Position numbers and translations under genes: made by a program
Shown: piece after piece, positions 1 through 7,084 of the stretch
Layout: every line of letters begins with the position of its first letter
How positions within the stretch are numbered: the stretch's first letter is position 1
The notes under the pieces: model-generated
The model's database searches: none
Told to the model about the DNA's origin: nothing
Seen by the model: only the letters and a program-made list of their open reading frames with translations
Source: an archaeon
Lineage (GTDB): Archaea; Thermoproteota; Nitrososphaeria; Nitrososphaerales; CADDZS01
Assembly: GCA_021806865.1 (NCBI GenBank)
Contig: JAKAPU010000050.1
Coordinates: forward strand, 1-15,063
Direction: 5' to 3'
Length of the DNA stretch: 15,063 nt

Positions 1-107
1 AATATTCCCTATTAGTATGAATAAACTAATTGCTCAAACTCAACAAATCACTTGATTCAAGATTTCCCAATGTAGACGTCCCGCTCTCACACATCTCACG
101 CAGTCGG

Positions 108-119
108 GTATACCTAAAA
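108..119 (+). promoter_or_regulatory. possible archaeal TATA box for the secreted protein gene
   Basis: The AT-rich stretch GTATACCTAAAA is centred about 40 nt before the ATG at 153. That would put transcription start roughly 10-15 nt before the gene, a normal archaeal layout with a short leader. The match to the archaeal box A consensus is loose and no clear BRE is seen, so this is only a candidate. Confidence 0.22.
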
Positions 120-152
120 CTCAATAACGGGTGCTGGAAAAGTGAGTAGGAT

Positions 153-1445
153 ATGAACGGCTCAAGACGGCTCGTGCTCATGGCACTAGTGGGCATCTTG
201 CTAGCCGGTGGAATAATTGCAGCGGTGTCTGCCGCGCAGCCCCATCTTCAAAGTGGATTTACTACGATAACCTCGACCACAATTACTTCGACGAGCACTC
301 ATACAATCACCAGCTCAAAAATCCCGACTGGGGTTCTGGCGGCGCAGATCACCGACCCGCCTATAGTTCCAAAGGGGACTTCCCATTTGTATGTCAATTA
401 TTCAGATATTGAAGCACACACATTTGACGTAAACAACAACTCTGTCTGGTTCACTGTGGCAAACTCAGGAAGCATAGATTTGATGAACGTGCTCAATGCG
501 GGCGTGACTCTCGGAAGCTCTACCGTCCAAAGTGGCGTTTTCGACAGAGTAAGATTTGATATCACCAATGCTACAATAACCTACTATGGAAAGAATTACA
601 CTGCCATTGTTCCACTGAACCAGTTAGTTATCCCGATCGCAAATGGCGGGGTAGTATTGGCGCCTAATAGTAGTGCGGGGTTTGTGATTTCACTATCTCC
701 AACTGTACTTGCAAGCAGCAACGGCGGTAGGATAAGCTTAGAACTTCTTCCCAGTGCCCAGGGCATACCAATACCTCCAGAGATCTGGAATGATTCACTT
801 GCTCAGACAGGCTCTACGATTCAGAATTTAACTACTGCGCCCTGGTGGAAGGCACAACAGATCGGCATTGGAGACAATCTAACCGTTGTAGCAAAAGTCT
901 TGTCTTCATCTTTTCTTCTGTTCGCTCTAAATAATACAGGAAGCACACCAGTCACCATAACTGCTCTAAATGTTCTTGGTAGTGACCTGACTGCTAATGC
1001 AAACGTTAGCACTACCGTTATCACCTCCACGATTACTACAGTGACGACAATAACCGAAGTAGTAACAAACTCTCAGACAAGTACGTCCCAGGACCACAAC
1101 GCAATTTCCGCAATGGATCCGGCTGATTTTTCGGGCACGAACGCTACCGATGGGGTGACGAATTCATCTGGTAATGAGACAATAGCAAGCTTCCAGATAT
1201 TGGACACTGGCTCTATCGTCCAACCAAACCCGAATCAGATCCTTCCTGCTAGTTCGATAGGATTGACTATTCGACCAGGTCAAGTGATAGTACTCTTGTA
1301 CACGGGGCCGATTAACACACTAAACAGCCCAGTGTCGCCTAATCAACCACTGAGCATCATCGGAGGATTGCAGTATACAATTCAGATAGTGAATCAGTAT
1401 GGCTCGTCATTCGAGTTCACGATGAACGCTAGCTATCAGACTTGA
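153..1445 (+). CDS. secreted DUF4382-like surface protein with Thr/Ser-rich linkers
   Basis: This 430-aa protein starts with a basic N-terminus (NGSRR) and a hydrophobic segment at about residues 7-28 ending in VSAAQ. This reads as a Sec signal peptide or an N-terminal membrane anchor. A Thr/Ser-rich linker follows (about 36-56). Residues about 60-185 look like a DUF4382 domain, a beta-rich fold of extracytoplasmic proteins: an ITDPP entry, a VNYSDIEAH strand, an IDLMNVLNAGVTLGSSTVQSG segment (split here as IDLMNVLNAG and VTLGSSTVQSG) and an FDRVRFDI strand. A second Thr-rich run lies near 283-315. No C-terminal membrane helix is visible. I count 14 N-X-S/T sequons, consistent with a glycosylated cell-surface protein. 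The function is unknown. It is transcribed away from the glycan cluster, so a link to that cluster is positional only. Confidence 0.85.
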   Translation: MNGSRRLVLMALVGILLAGGIIAAVSAAQPHLQSGFTTITSTTITSTSTHTITSSKIPTGVLAAQITDPPIVPKGTSHLYVNYSDIEAHTFDVNNNSVWFTVANSGSIDLMNVLNAGVTLGSSTVQSGVFDRVRFDITNATITYYGKNYTAIVPLNQLVIPIANGGVVLAPNSSAGFVISLSPTVLASSNGGRISLELLPSAQGIPIPPEIWNDSLAQTGSTIQNLTTAPWWKAQQIGIGDNLTVVAKVLSSSFLLFALNNTGSTPVTITALNVLGSDLTANANVSTTVITSTITTVTTITEVVTNSQTSTSQDHNAISAMDPADFSGTNATDGVTNSSGNETIASFQILDTGSIVQPNPNQILPASSIGLTIRPGQVIVLLYTGPINTLNSPVSPNQPLSIIGGLQYTIQIVNQYGSSFEFTMNASYQT

Positions 1446-1551
1446 TTGCGACATTCTGAGCACGAGCCAGTTTGAGCTTTTGTAAGTGTGTCTGAGTAAG
1501 AATTACGCCCGTAATCAAGTCTAATCTTGACACAAGAAATCAAATTACTGA

Positions 1552-1716
1552 AAAACTCCTCACTGTTCAGGGCCGCTTAATTTTCTGGCGAATTCTCGAA
1601 ATGTCGACTCACTTGTGTTTGAAACACCTGCCCGGTTCAGAAGAGCAAAGACGGGCTACAGCTTCAAGCTCCGAGACGAACAAAATGTATGGTTTAGTGA
1701 GATTCACATGTTTTAA
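1552..1716 (+). pseudogene. possible remnant of a FkbM-like methyltransferase N-terminus
   Basis: A 54-codon plus-strand frame is open from just after a TGA (1549-1551) to a TAA (1714-1716), with no credible start codon. Its end reads GYSFKLRDEQNVWFSEIHMF. This resembles the early region of archaeal FkbM-type methyltransferases, where a basic 'G-x-x-F-K-x-R-D' strand precedes a Trp and an 'E-I' pair. Such enzymes are common in glycan clusters. The downstream SAM-binding part is not recognisable. The resemblance is from memory of the family pattern and the stretch is short, so chance is a serious alternative. Confidence 0.22.
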
Positions 1717-1797
1717 AAATGAAACTTGCTCCATGAGTCGGTTACAAACAAATTTTCTCTTCGGATAACGGGAAGCGAAACTCGATTTCAGTAGAAA

Positions 1798-1937
1798 TCA
1801 AATCGAGTCTATGTACTTCATTCCATACCTCAGAGCATTCAAAGCAATAGTAGGGTATCTCTTATGAATAGTGGCCATAATACTCCTGCGAATTTGCCAA
1901 AACTATGGGGATTTTTCTTTTGAAGTACGGCGTATCT
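1798..1937 (-). pseudogene. possible frameshifted tail of the adjacent glycosyltransferase
   Basis: Immediately after the stop of the glycosyltransferase at 1938, another minus-strand frame reads VLKIRRTSKEKSP, a TAG (1905-1903), then FWQIRRSIMATIHKR and PTIALNALRYGMKYIDSI before a TGA at 1800-1798. The composition (amphipathic, basic, ending naturally) looks like a lost C-terminal extension of about 45 residues. One indel near 1945 would join it to the gene. Against this, the gene as annotated ends plausibly and no family alignment was available. Confidence 0.25.
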
Positions 1938-2684
1938 TCAAAACATCATGTCCCTAAACCAGTAAAAGGCCCACTTTGTAGCATTTGGCAAGATTGACAT
2001 ATTCCTTTGTTTGACTGATGCAATACATCCTGATCCAAAACATGATATTGCGTATCTGAATGCTTTTGACGGCGAGTGATATTCTGGAAGACTACCCAGT
2101 GATTTCGTGCCTTCGCGGATATGCTTCCAAATACTGTTGCCTTCGCCATAGTTGATTCGGTGTTCAGCCACAATCGGAACACGCAACCGATTGTACCCTT
2201 TTTGACTTACATGATTAGACATCATGAGATCTTCAGATCCAAATCCTTGATATTCACCAGCAGGATAGTGCCAATCTTTTAGCGCGTCGGCAACTACTAC
2301 AGCACAACAGTTGAAGCTCCTTTCGTTTGGTTTCAAGTTCTTGATTTCATGCTTGTGCTTCTGATAAGAGTAATTAGTCCAATCTGCATACCACTTTGGT
2401 GTAGTAGGAAGTGCAAGCCCCTCAAGCCAGCCTATGTTGTCATTGTCCCAATATTCCATCAGTGACTGATACCAATTCTTTGGGAGCCAAACATCGTCGT
2501 CAAGCCAAACAAACTTCTTGGTTTCTACTTTCTGAATAGCTCGTTCTCTTGCTGGCCCAAGCGGTTTTGAATTTTCGATTATTATCCTGTTTACTGGAAT
2601 ACCAGAATCAGCGATCATATTTTGAAAATCAGAAGCAAGCGATTCTAATTTTGTTACTATAAGAACGTCTAAAGGTTCTGTCAT
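1938..2684 (-). CDS. GT-A type glycosyltransferase (family 2-like)
   Basis: This 248-aa cytosolic enzyme probably transfers an activated sugar onto a glycan or lipid carrier. An N-terminal LDVLIVTK strand opens the nucleotide-sugar-binding half. The metal-binding acidic motif is VWLDDDVWLP (DDD at 62-64). It is followed by IGWLEGLALP (about 84-93) and GFGSEDLMMSNHV (about 147-159), whose ED pair is typical of the family's acceptor-side acid. The start is placed at the ATG whose A begins at 2684. It overlaps the epimerase stop as ATGA, which signals translational coupling; an in-frame ATG at 2717 lies inside the epimerase and is unlikely. A decayed paralogue sits at 3846-4206. The C-terminus may be shortened by a frameshift. 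Donor and acceptor cannot be told. Confidence 0.8.
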   Translation of the reverse strand: MTEPLDVLIVTKLESLASDFQNMIADSGIPVNRIIIENSKPLGPARERAIQKVETKKFVWLDDDVWLPKNWYQSLMEYWDNDNIGWLEGLALPTTPKWYADWTNYSYQKHKHEIKNLKPNERSFNCCAVVVADALKDWHYPAGEYQGFGSEDLMMSNHVSQKGYNRLRVPIVAEHRINYGEGNSIWKHIREGTKSLGSLPEYHSPSKAFRYAISCFGSGCIASVKQRNMSILPNATKWAFYWFRDMMF

Positions 2685-3619
2685 TGTATTTTCCCCGCAG
2701 GCAGCACTTTGTCCCAATACTCAGCAGTAAATTTCAAACCTTCATGAAGAGGAATAGTCGGTTTCCAGCCAAGTAGTTCTTCGGCAAGAGTGTTTATGCC
2801 CCAAAGCTGCGAAATGTCGTAGGGCCGTCTTGGTATTGTATTCCATATTATATCGCCAGTAAAACCAGTTATTTCTTTGGCAATTTCTACTATGTCAGTG
2901 AGTTTGTATGGTACTCCGGTACAGAAATTAATGGCCCTACCTATTGCTTCTTTCTTTCCAAGTGCAGAAAGATATCCATTAACGTGATCATCGACATACA
3001 TAAAGTCCCGAACTGCGTCTTTTTCGCCTAGTTTCACAACATTGGATCTCAACATTTGGGTAATCATGTTTTCTATAAAAAAATGGTGGTCAGTTTTTCT
3101 ACCATAAGTATTGAAAGCCCTCATAATAGTTATAGGAAAGCTATTTGCTACATGAAGATAACGCAAGTATTTCTCTGATGCAACTTTGGAAGCCGAATAT
3201 GGTGAATTTGGTAACTGTTCGTTGTTTTCTCTCATTGGTGGTTGAATATTGCCATAAGACTCGCTTGTTGATGCAAAGATAAATTGTCCTAAGAACGGTG
3301 CATTCCGTAATGCTGCTTCTGCAAGATGGACTGTGCCAATATAGTTTACTTCCTGAACATCAAACGGATTCTCATAACTATATGAAACTGGTGAAATTGC
3401 GGCCAAGTGAATAATTGCTTGTGGCTGAACGTCCTTTACAGCGCGAGAAACTTGTAGGTAGTCTCGGAGATCACCAAAAACTGTCTTGAATTTATGCTTG
3501 GTCGCTGGACGACCAGTTACATATCGTTCGAACGTATACACATCATGACCTTGCTCTTCCAGTTTTGGGGCAAGGTGCGAACCAATGAACCCCGTAGCGC
3601 CTGTTAGTAATATCTTCAT
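2681..3619 (-). CDS. NAD-dependent sugar epimerase/dehydratase (extended SDR)
   Basis: This 312-aa protein belongs to the extended short-chain dehydrogenases that act on nucleotide sugars (4-epimerases, 4,6-dehydratases, 4-reductases). The NAD-binding Rossmann motif is TGATGFIG (6-13). FGDLRD (48-53) and HLAA (71-74) are typical cofactor-pocket positions. STSESYG (117-123) supplies the catalytic Ser/Thr, and YSASK (141-145) is the YxxxK catalytic pair. RDFMYVDDHV is the usual substrate-domain signature. Length is normal for the family. It is followed directly by a glycosyltransferase through a 4-bp overlap, so it probably makes that enzyme's donor sugar. The exact reaction is not determined; UDP-glucose 4-epimerase-like and GDP-mannose dehydratase-like activities are both possible. 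Confidence 0.88.
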   Translation of the reverse strand: MKILLTGATGFIGSHLAPKLEEQGHDVYTFERYVTGRPATKHKFKTVFGDLRDYLQVSRAVKDVQPQAIIHLAAISPVSYSYENPFDVQEVNYIGTVHLAEAALRNAPFLGQFIFASTSESYGNIQPPMRENNEQLPNSPYSASKVASEKYLRYLHVANSFPITIMRAFNTYGRKTDHHFFIENMITQMLRSNVVKLGEKDAVRDFMYVDDHVNGYLSALGKKEAIGRAINFCTGVPYKLTDIVEIAKEITGFTGDIIWNTIPRRPYDISQLWGINTLAEELLGWKPTIPLHEGLKFTAEYWDKVLPAGKIQ

Positions 3620-3631
3620 CGTCTCAACATA

Positions 3632-3795
3632 CTAATTTGACTTTAAAAAAGGTTCATGCCAGACACGAAAACCATAGATATGCTATACTAAGGAAACTGC
3701 GGTACACGATAAAGGATTCTTTCCCGTCGCATAAAGTAGTCTTTTCAAATGCTCGATGTTAAAGAGCGCTGTCAAGTTGTCGGGGCATATCGAAG
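3632..3795 (-). pseudogene. C-terminal remnant of a second asparagine synthase
   Basis: Read on the minus strand, this stretch encodes FNIEHLKRLL, then a SLV-stop-HIYGFRVWHEPF segment and a terminal TAG at 3634-3632. The intact asparagine synthase next door ends with FDVEYLRRMI, SLLWYIYGFHVWHETF. The two align over about 45 residues. The internal stop is TAG (3685-3683) where the intact gene has Trp. About a dozen residues before FNIEHL (around ICPDN) also seem related to the IIPESAIIRQY region of the intact gene. Everything upstream (glutaminase domain and ATP pyrophosphatase core) is missing, so this is a deletion remnant of a paralogous gene. A 74-codon open frame covering it is not a real gene. 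Confidence 0.8.
3641..3650 (-). promoter_or_regulatory. possible TATA box for the epimerase-glycosyltransferase pair
   Basis: On the minus strand the T-rich box TTTTTTAAAG is centred about 27 nt before the epimerase ATG at 3619. That is the archaeal spacing for a leaderless transcript. It lies within the last codons of the decayed asparagine synthase. If functional, it would let the two downstream genes be expressed apart from the asnB run. Confidence 0.33.
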
Positions 3796-3845
3796 AAAGA
3801 TCCTGCATTGGTGACTCGAAGACTTGAAAGCACCGAGAAATGACT

Positions 3846-4206
3846 CTGAGCTCAATTGTGATACCGCCTGGGTTGGGTGGGAATTGCCAAACCTTCCAGC
3901 CAACCAATATCGTTAGCCCAATATTATGTTATGTCGTGATATCAACCAGGAGATAAGCAAACGTCGTTGTCTAGGAAGAGAAATATTGGAGTCGCTTTCT
4001 TAATCATTACTTCCTATGCTTTACCCAGTGGCTCGGATTGACTATCAATGATAACCCGATTGAACGGTACTCCGGCTTTGGCTAACATATCCTTGATTTC
4101 ATGCTCATCTATCCTACGTATGGTTGGGATACGGATGTCAATCATTCAACAATCGCACTGTTCTGATCACTAAAAGTATGTTGACACGAGAGGATTCGAC
4201 TGTCAT
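3846..4206 (-). pseudogene. decayed paralogue of the cluster's DDD glycosyltransferase
   Basis: One base after the stop of asnB, an ATG at 4206 opens a frame reading MTVESSRVNILLVIRTVRLLND, here split as MTVESSRVN and ILLVIRTVRLLND. It hits a TGA at 4140-4138. A second frame then continues with HEIKDMLAKAGVPFNRVIID, SEPLGKA-stop-E, IFLFLDNDVCLSPG-stop-YHDIT-stop-YW, and NDIGWLEGLAIPTQPRRYHN-stop. The intact glycosyltransferase at 1938-2684 has SGIPVNRIII, SKPLGPARE, FVWLDDDVWLP, and NIGWLEGLALPTTPKWY at the matching places. Damage is one frameshift near 4140 and stops at 4016-4014 (TAG), 3944-3942 (TGA), 3926-3924 (TAA) and 3854-3852 (TGA). The C-terminal half of the enzyme is gone. The start spacing shows it was once translated in the asnB operon. 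Confidence 0.85.
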
Positions 4207-4207
4207 C

Positions 4208-6016
4208 TTATCTTCGCGGTCCAAATTGTTTCGAAAAAGTTTCATGCCAGACGTGAAAGCCGTATATGTACCACAACAATGAGATTGTACTATAGTCTTC
4301 CTTCTCAGTGATCATCCTGCGCAGATATTCAACATCGAAGTATTGCCTAATGATAGCAGACTCTGGGATAATCCTTCTTATCTCTTCTCCGAACTCGCCA
4401 GACCACCAGTTGACAACATTGAGACTAAAACCATGTTTTGGCTTCGCAAAACATTGTTCGGGAAGTATGTCTTGCATAGCCTTTCGCAAGAGAAGCTTAC
4501 CTACTCCATTCGAATAATTGTATCTGTATGGAATGGGTTGGACCAGATCAACGAGCTCGTTGTCCAGCAATGGCACTCTGTTCTCCAATGAGTGCGCCAT
4601 AGACATGGTATCATCTATTGAAAGGAAGTCGTCGGGCAACTTCGTCTGAAACTCGGCATTCACAGCCTGCTGAACAAAGTCGTTGTTGTCACTAAAGAAA
4701 CTTGTTCGCATGCGCTCGTGGAGTTCATTTCTGTATTGCGAGATATCAGTCGAAAATACTTGTGCATCGCGGGTTTCATAGATAGGTGAAATCGTTGTGA
4801 GATAAGTCGTCGTCCTGTCTTTGATGTTCTTGAGAATGCGCTTCTTCTTGCCGCTAGCAAATACGGAAAGCACCGAAGCGGCCGGAGCTTTCATGATGTT
4901 TTGAGCCCTGAAAAAACTCGCGTACCTAGAGGATGTTGGATAACCAAAAAATAACTCGTCTCCACCGAGTCCACTCAGGCAGACTTTCACAAACTTACTG
5001 GCGTATTGGTTGACAAACCAGCTATACGTGTTGACTTTGGGAAGCTCTGAATGCCATATCATTTTGGGATAAAGCTCCAGCATTTTACTATCTGATATAG
5101 AAAATGAATGATGGTCTGTTCCAAAGTACTCGGCTACTAGTTTTGCATCCTCAAGCTCGTCATCGTTGTGCCCAAAGCCCATGCAGAAAGTCTTTAGCTT
5201 TCCAGCATATTGTTTTGAAGCAAACGCAGTGATTGTGCTCGTGTCCAATCCACCTGAAAGAAAAGCTCCCACTTCGACATCTGAGATTAATTGTCTCTTG
5301 ACTGACGATTCTAACGCATCGTGGATTTGATGGACTCCAGGGACGTCGTCTTTGATCTGTGCTTTGGGCCTCCAGTACTCGGCCACTTTTCCGGTTTGGG
5401 AATCAAAAAAGTGGCCTGCGGGTATTTTCATTATGCCTGAAAAAAGTGTCGAGTCAAACGGAACGTAGTACAAGGAAATCAAGTAATACAATGCTTCAGG
5501 ATTGACCGCAGCTGAAACCTCTGGATGTGAGAGAATTCCCTTGATCTCGCTGCAAAAGACTAGATCGCCTCTCTTTGTTTTCATATAGTATAGCGGCTTT
5601 ATCCCGATTCTGTCTCGCGCGAGGACTAGTCTCTTCTTTGTGATATCGTACAAGGCGATTGCGAACATTCCATCAAGTAGACGGAAGACTTCAGTGTCAT
5701 ACTCTTCAAATCCGTGCAAGATGACTTCCGTGTCGGAATGCGTTTTGAATCGGTGGCCATGTTTTTCCAAGTCGAGCCTAAGCTGAGGAAAATTGTAGAT
5801 TTCCCCATTGAAGACTATGACTAGATTGTCCTCGCTTGTCATCGGTTGGTGGCCGCCTACAATATCTATGATACTCAAACGATCTGAAAAGAGTCCTACA
5901 TTCTTATCAAGAAAGAAGCCACTGTCGTCAGGACCTCTGTGTTTGATAAGTGCAGACATTCTTTTCAATAAATCATCTGAAGCATGTACCCCTAGACAAC
6001 CGCCTATGCCGCACAT
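4208..6016 (-). CDS. asnB: asparagine-synthase-type amidotransferase (glutamine-hydrolysing)
   Basis: This 602-aa enzyme uses glutamine-derived ammonia and ATP to amidate a carboxylate; in the classical reaction aspartate becomes asparagine. The N-terminal class II glutaminase begins with Cys2 (MCGIGG), the nucleophile freed by Met removal. HRGPD (26-30), RLSIID (46-51) and FNGEIYN (69-75) complete that active site. The synthetase domain has the PP-loop SGGLDTS (254-260), a FGTDHHSF segment, and the C-terminal KHGFSLNV motif. Full length for the family. Its start overlaps the ATP-grasp stop by one base (TAATG). In surface-polysaccharide clusters AsnB-like proteins often amidate sugar acids or attached amino acids instead of making free asparagine. 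The context here favours that, but the motifs do not decide it. Confidence 0.9.
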   Translation of the reverse strand: MCGIGGCLGVHASDDLLKRMSALIKHRGPDDSGFFLDKNVGLFSDRLSIIDIVGGHQPMTSEDNLVIVFNGEIYNFPQLRLDLEKHGHRFKTHSDTEVILHGFEEYDTEVFRLLDGMFAIALYDITKKRLVLARDRIGIKPLYYMKTKRGDLVFCSEIKGILSHPEVSAAVNPEALYYLISLYYVPFDSTLFSGIMKIPAGHFFDSQTGKVAEYWRPKAQIKDDVPGVHQIHDALESSVKRQLISDVEVGAFLSGGLDTSTITAFASKQYAGKLKTFCMGFGHNDDELEDAKLVAEYFGTDHHSFSISDSKMLELYPKMIWHSELPKVNTYSWFVNQYASKFVKVCLSGLGGDELFFGYPTSSRYASFFRAQNIMKAPAASVLSVFASGKKKRILKNIKDRTTTYLTTISPIYETRDAQVFSTDISQYRNELHERMRTSFFSDNNDFVQQAVNAEFQTKLPDDFLSIDDTMSMAHSLENRVPLLDNELVDLVQPIPYRYNYSNGVGKLLLRKAMQDILPEQCFAKPKHGFSLNVVNWWSGEFGEEIRRIIPESAIIRQYFDVEYLRRMITEKEDYSTISLLWYIYGFHVWHETFSKQFGPRR

Positions 6017-7083
6017 TAGAAGCGACCAACATTGTGAATAGAATTATCGCTCGTGACACCTATGCCACCCCAGTACCTCAGGAATTCAAATGATTGGGGC
6101 GTTGGTATCTTGTCAACAGTTTGTCCAATTGCCTCTTTTACGGCGAGCCAGATCACATTGACTCCGCTGAATACACTTGCGACCATTGTTCCTTGTACAC
6201 GAGGGTTACATTCCAGTATTTTTGGCGTATCCGAATAATCAAGCTTGAATTGAAAGCCAAAAGCATACTTCAGATTCAGGTGGTTCGAGATTTTCAATGA
6301 GTACTCTATGAGGTCGTTGCGATAGTCGGAAATAGCCTTGAAACTTATGCCGTTTACTATCTCAGCGCGTAGTCTTGGTATAGCCACGCTTGCTTTCTCA
6401 CCGCGAAAGACATCGACTGAATATTCCTTCCCTGGAAGGTACTCCGTGACCAACATCTCGGGAAAATCAACATGCTTGTCCTTGGTGAAAATCTTGCTGA
6501 AATCATCTAATGTCATTTCAATCGGACTGGGTTTTTCACTCAAAAATCTTCTAATGCTCCAAGAGTTGTATTCCTTTAGTATTCTAAGACCTCTGCTGCC
6601 AAAAGAAACTGGCGGTTTTACAACAACGGACTTTGCCGGGTATCCGAATTCTTCTGCTCTGTCGATAAGGTCCGCCAGAGCATGTACCTTGTAGTATCTC
6701 GGACAGGGGACACCTATGTTTTCACACCTTTTCATCAGTTCGAATTTGTTGTTTGCGATATCGACAGAATCTTGGCCCGTCACGACGACTTTACACTCGA
6801 CGCTTTCCTTGCTTTTAGAAAGCACACTTGTCTCTCGAGTGGTCTGTGGTATAACGACATCTATCGAATTTTCCGAGCATATGGAATTTAATCTCTCAAT
6901 GTATTCTTGATCTTCGGGCGCCGAGATCTTGTAGAAACGACTTACAAAGTACTTGCCTACGGGATTTTCTTTGATATCCGTTCCGAAAATATTCACCTCT
7001 TCCCCGTCGGGATTGTTTTTCAGTGCGTATAGAGTACCAGTTGTGCCTGGAGCTCCGACTCCAGTGATTAGGACATTCACCAT
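6016..7083 (-). CDS. ATP-grasp ligase, CarB-like
   Basis: This 355-aa protein is an ATP-grasp enzyme: ATP activates a carboxylate as acyl phosphate, which an amine or other nucleophile attacks. The N-terminal pre-ATP-grasp Rossmann-like domain starts MVNVLITGVGAPGTTGTLYA. VVVKPPVSFGSRGLRIL is the ATP-binding Lys plus Gly/Ser loop. TEYLPGKEYSVDVF is the central strand, and ILECNPRVQGT carries the Glu/Asn metal-binding pair (E-x-N-P-R). It resembles half of a carbamoyl phosphate synthase large subunit, but is too short to be one. The start at 7083 lies one base after the deacetylase stop (TGA-A-ATG); an in-frame ATG at 7110 is inside that gene and less likely. Between a deacetylase and AsnB, a role joining an amino acid or other acid to a deacetylated amino sugar is plausible but inferred. 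Confidence 0.82.
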   Translation of the reverse strand: MVNVLITGVGAPGTTGTLYALKNNPDGEEVNIFGTDIKENPVGKYFVSRFYKISAPEDQEYIERLNSICSENSIDVVIPQTTRETSVLSKSKESVECKVVVTGQDSVDIANNKFELMKRCENIGVPCPRYYKVHALADLIDRAEEFGYPAKSVVVKPPVSFGSRGLRILKEYNSWSIRRFLSEKPSPIEMTLDDFSKIFTKDKHVDFPEMLVTEYLPGKEYSVDVFRGEKASVAIPRLRAEIVNGISFKAISDYRNDLIEYSLKISNHLNLKYAFGFQFKLDYSDTPKILECNPRVQGTMVASVFSGVNVIWLAVKEAIGQTVDKIPTPQSFEFLRYWGGIGVTSDNSIHNVGRF

Positions 7084-7084
7084 T

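Larger units (their letters stand above)
1446..1937. other. gene-poor stretch between convergent genes
   Basis: This 492-bp region separates the 3' ends of the secreted-protein gene (+) and a glycosyltransferase gene (-). No intact gene is convincing. A 55-codon plus-strand frame beginning at an ATG near 1599 has no recognisable features. Two traces of broken coding sequence are listed separately: a plus-strand open stretch at 1552-1716 and a minus-strand tail at 1798-1937. Both fit erosion at the distal end of the glycan cluster. Confidence 0.5.

Noticed and set aside
1599..1770. 55-codon plus-strand frame starting at an ATG near 1599
   Set aside because: No ribosome site, no domain, and composition unlike the real genes; a different phase in the same place looks more protein-like.
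1946..2182. 78-codon minus-strand frame inside the glycosyltransferase
   Set aside because: Out-of-phase shadow of a gene with clear motifs.
3683..3907. 74-codon minus-strand open frame as a gene
   Set aside because: Its C-terminal third is the asparagine synthase remnant, its N-terminal part runs out of phase through the decayed glycosyltransferase, and it ends at a stop that replaces Trp.
3632..4206. Stop-codon recoding (TGA/TAG read as an amino acid) instead of pseudogenes
   Set aside because: Three stops do fall on Trp positions, but there is also a TAA, a frameshift and loss of half of each gene. Neutral decay explains all of it and the intact neighbours use TGG normally.
6338..6694. 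118-codon plus-strand frame opposite the ATP-grasp gene
   Set aside because: Antisense shadow; the minus strand has the ATP-grasp motifs and tight coupling to its neighbours.
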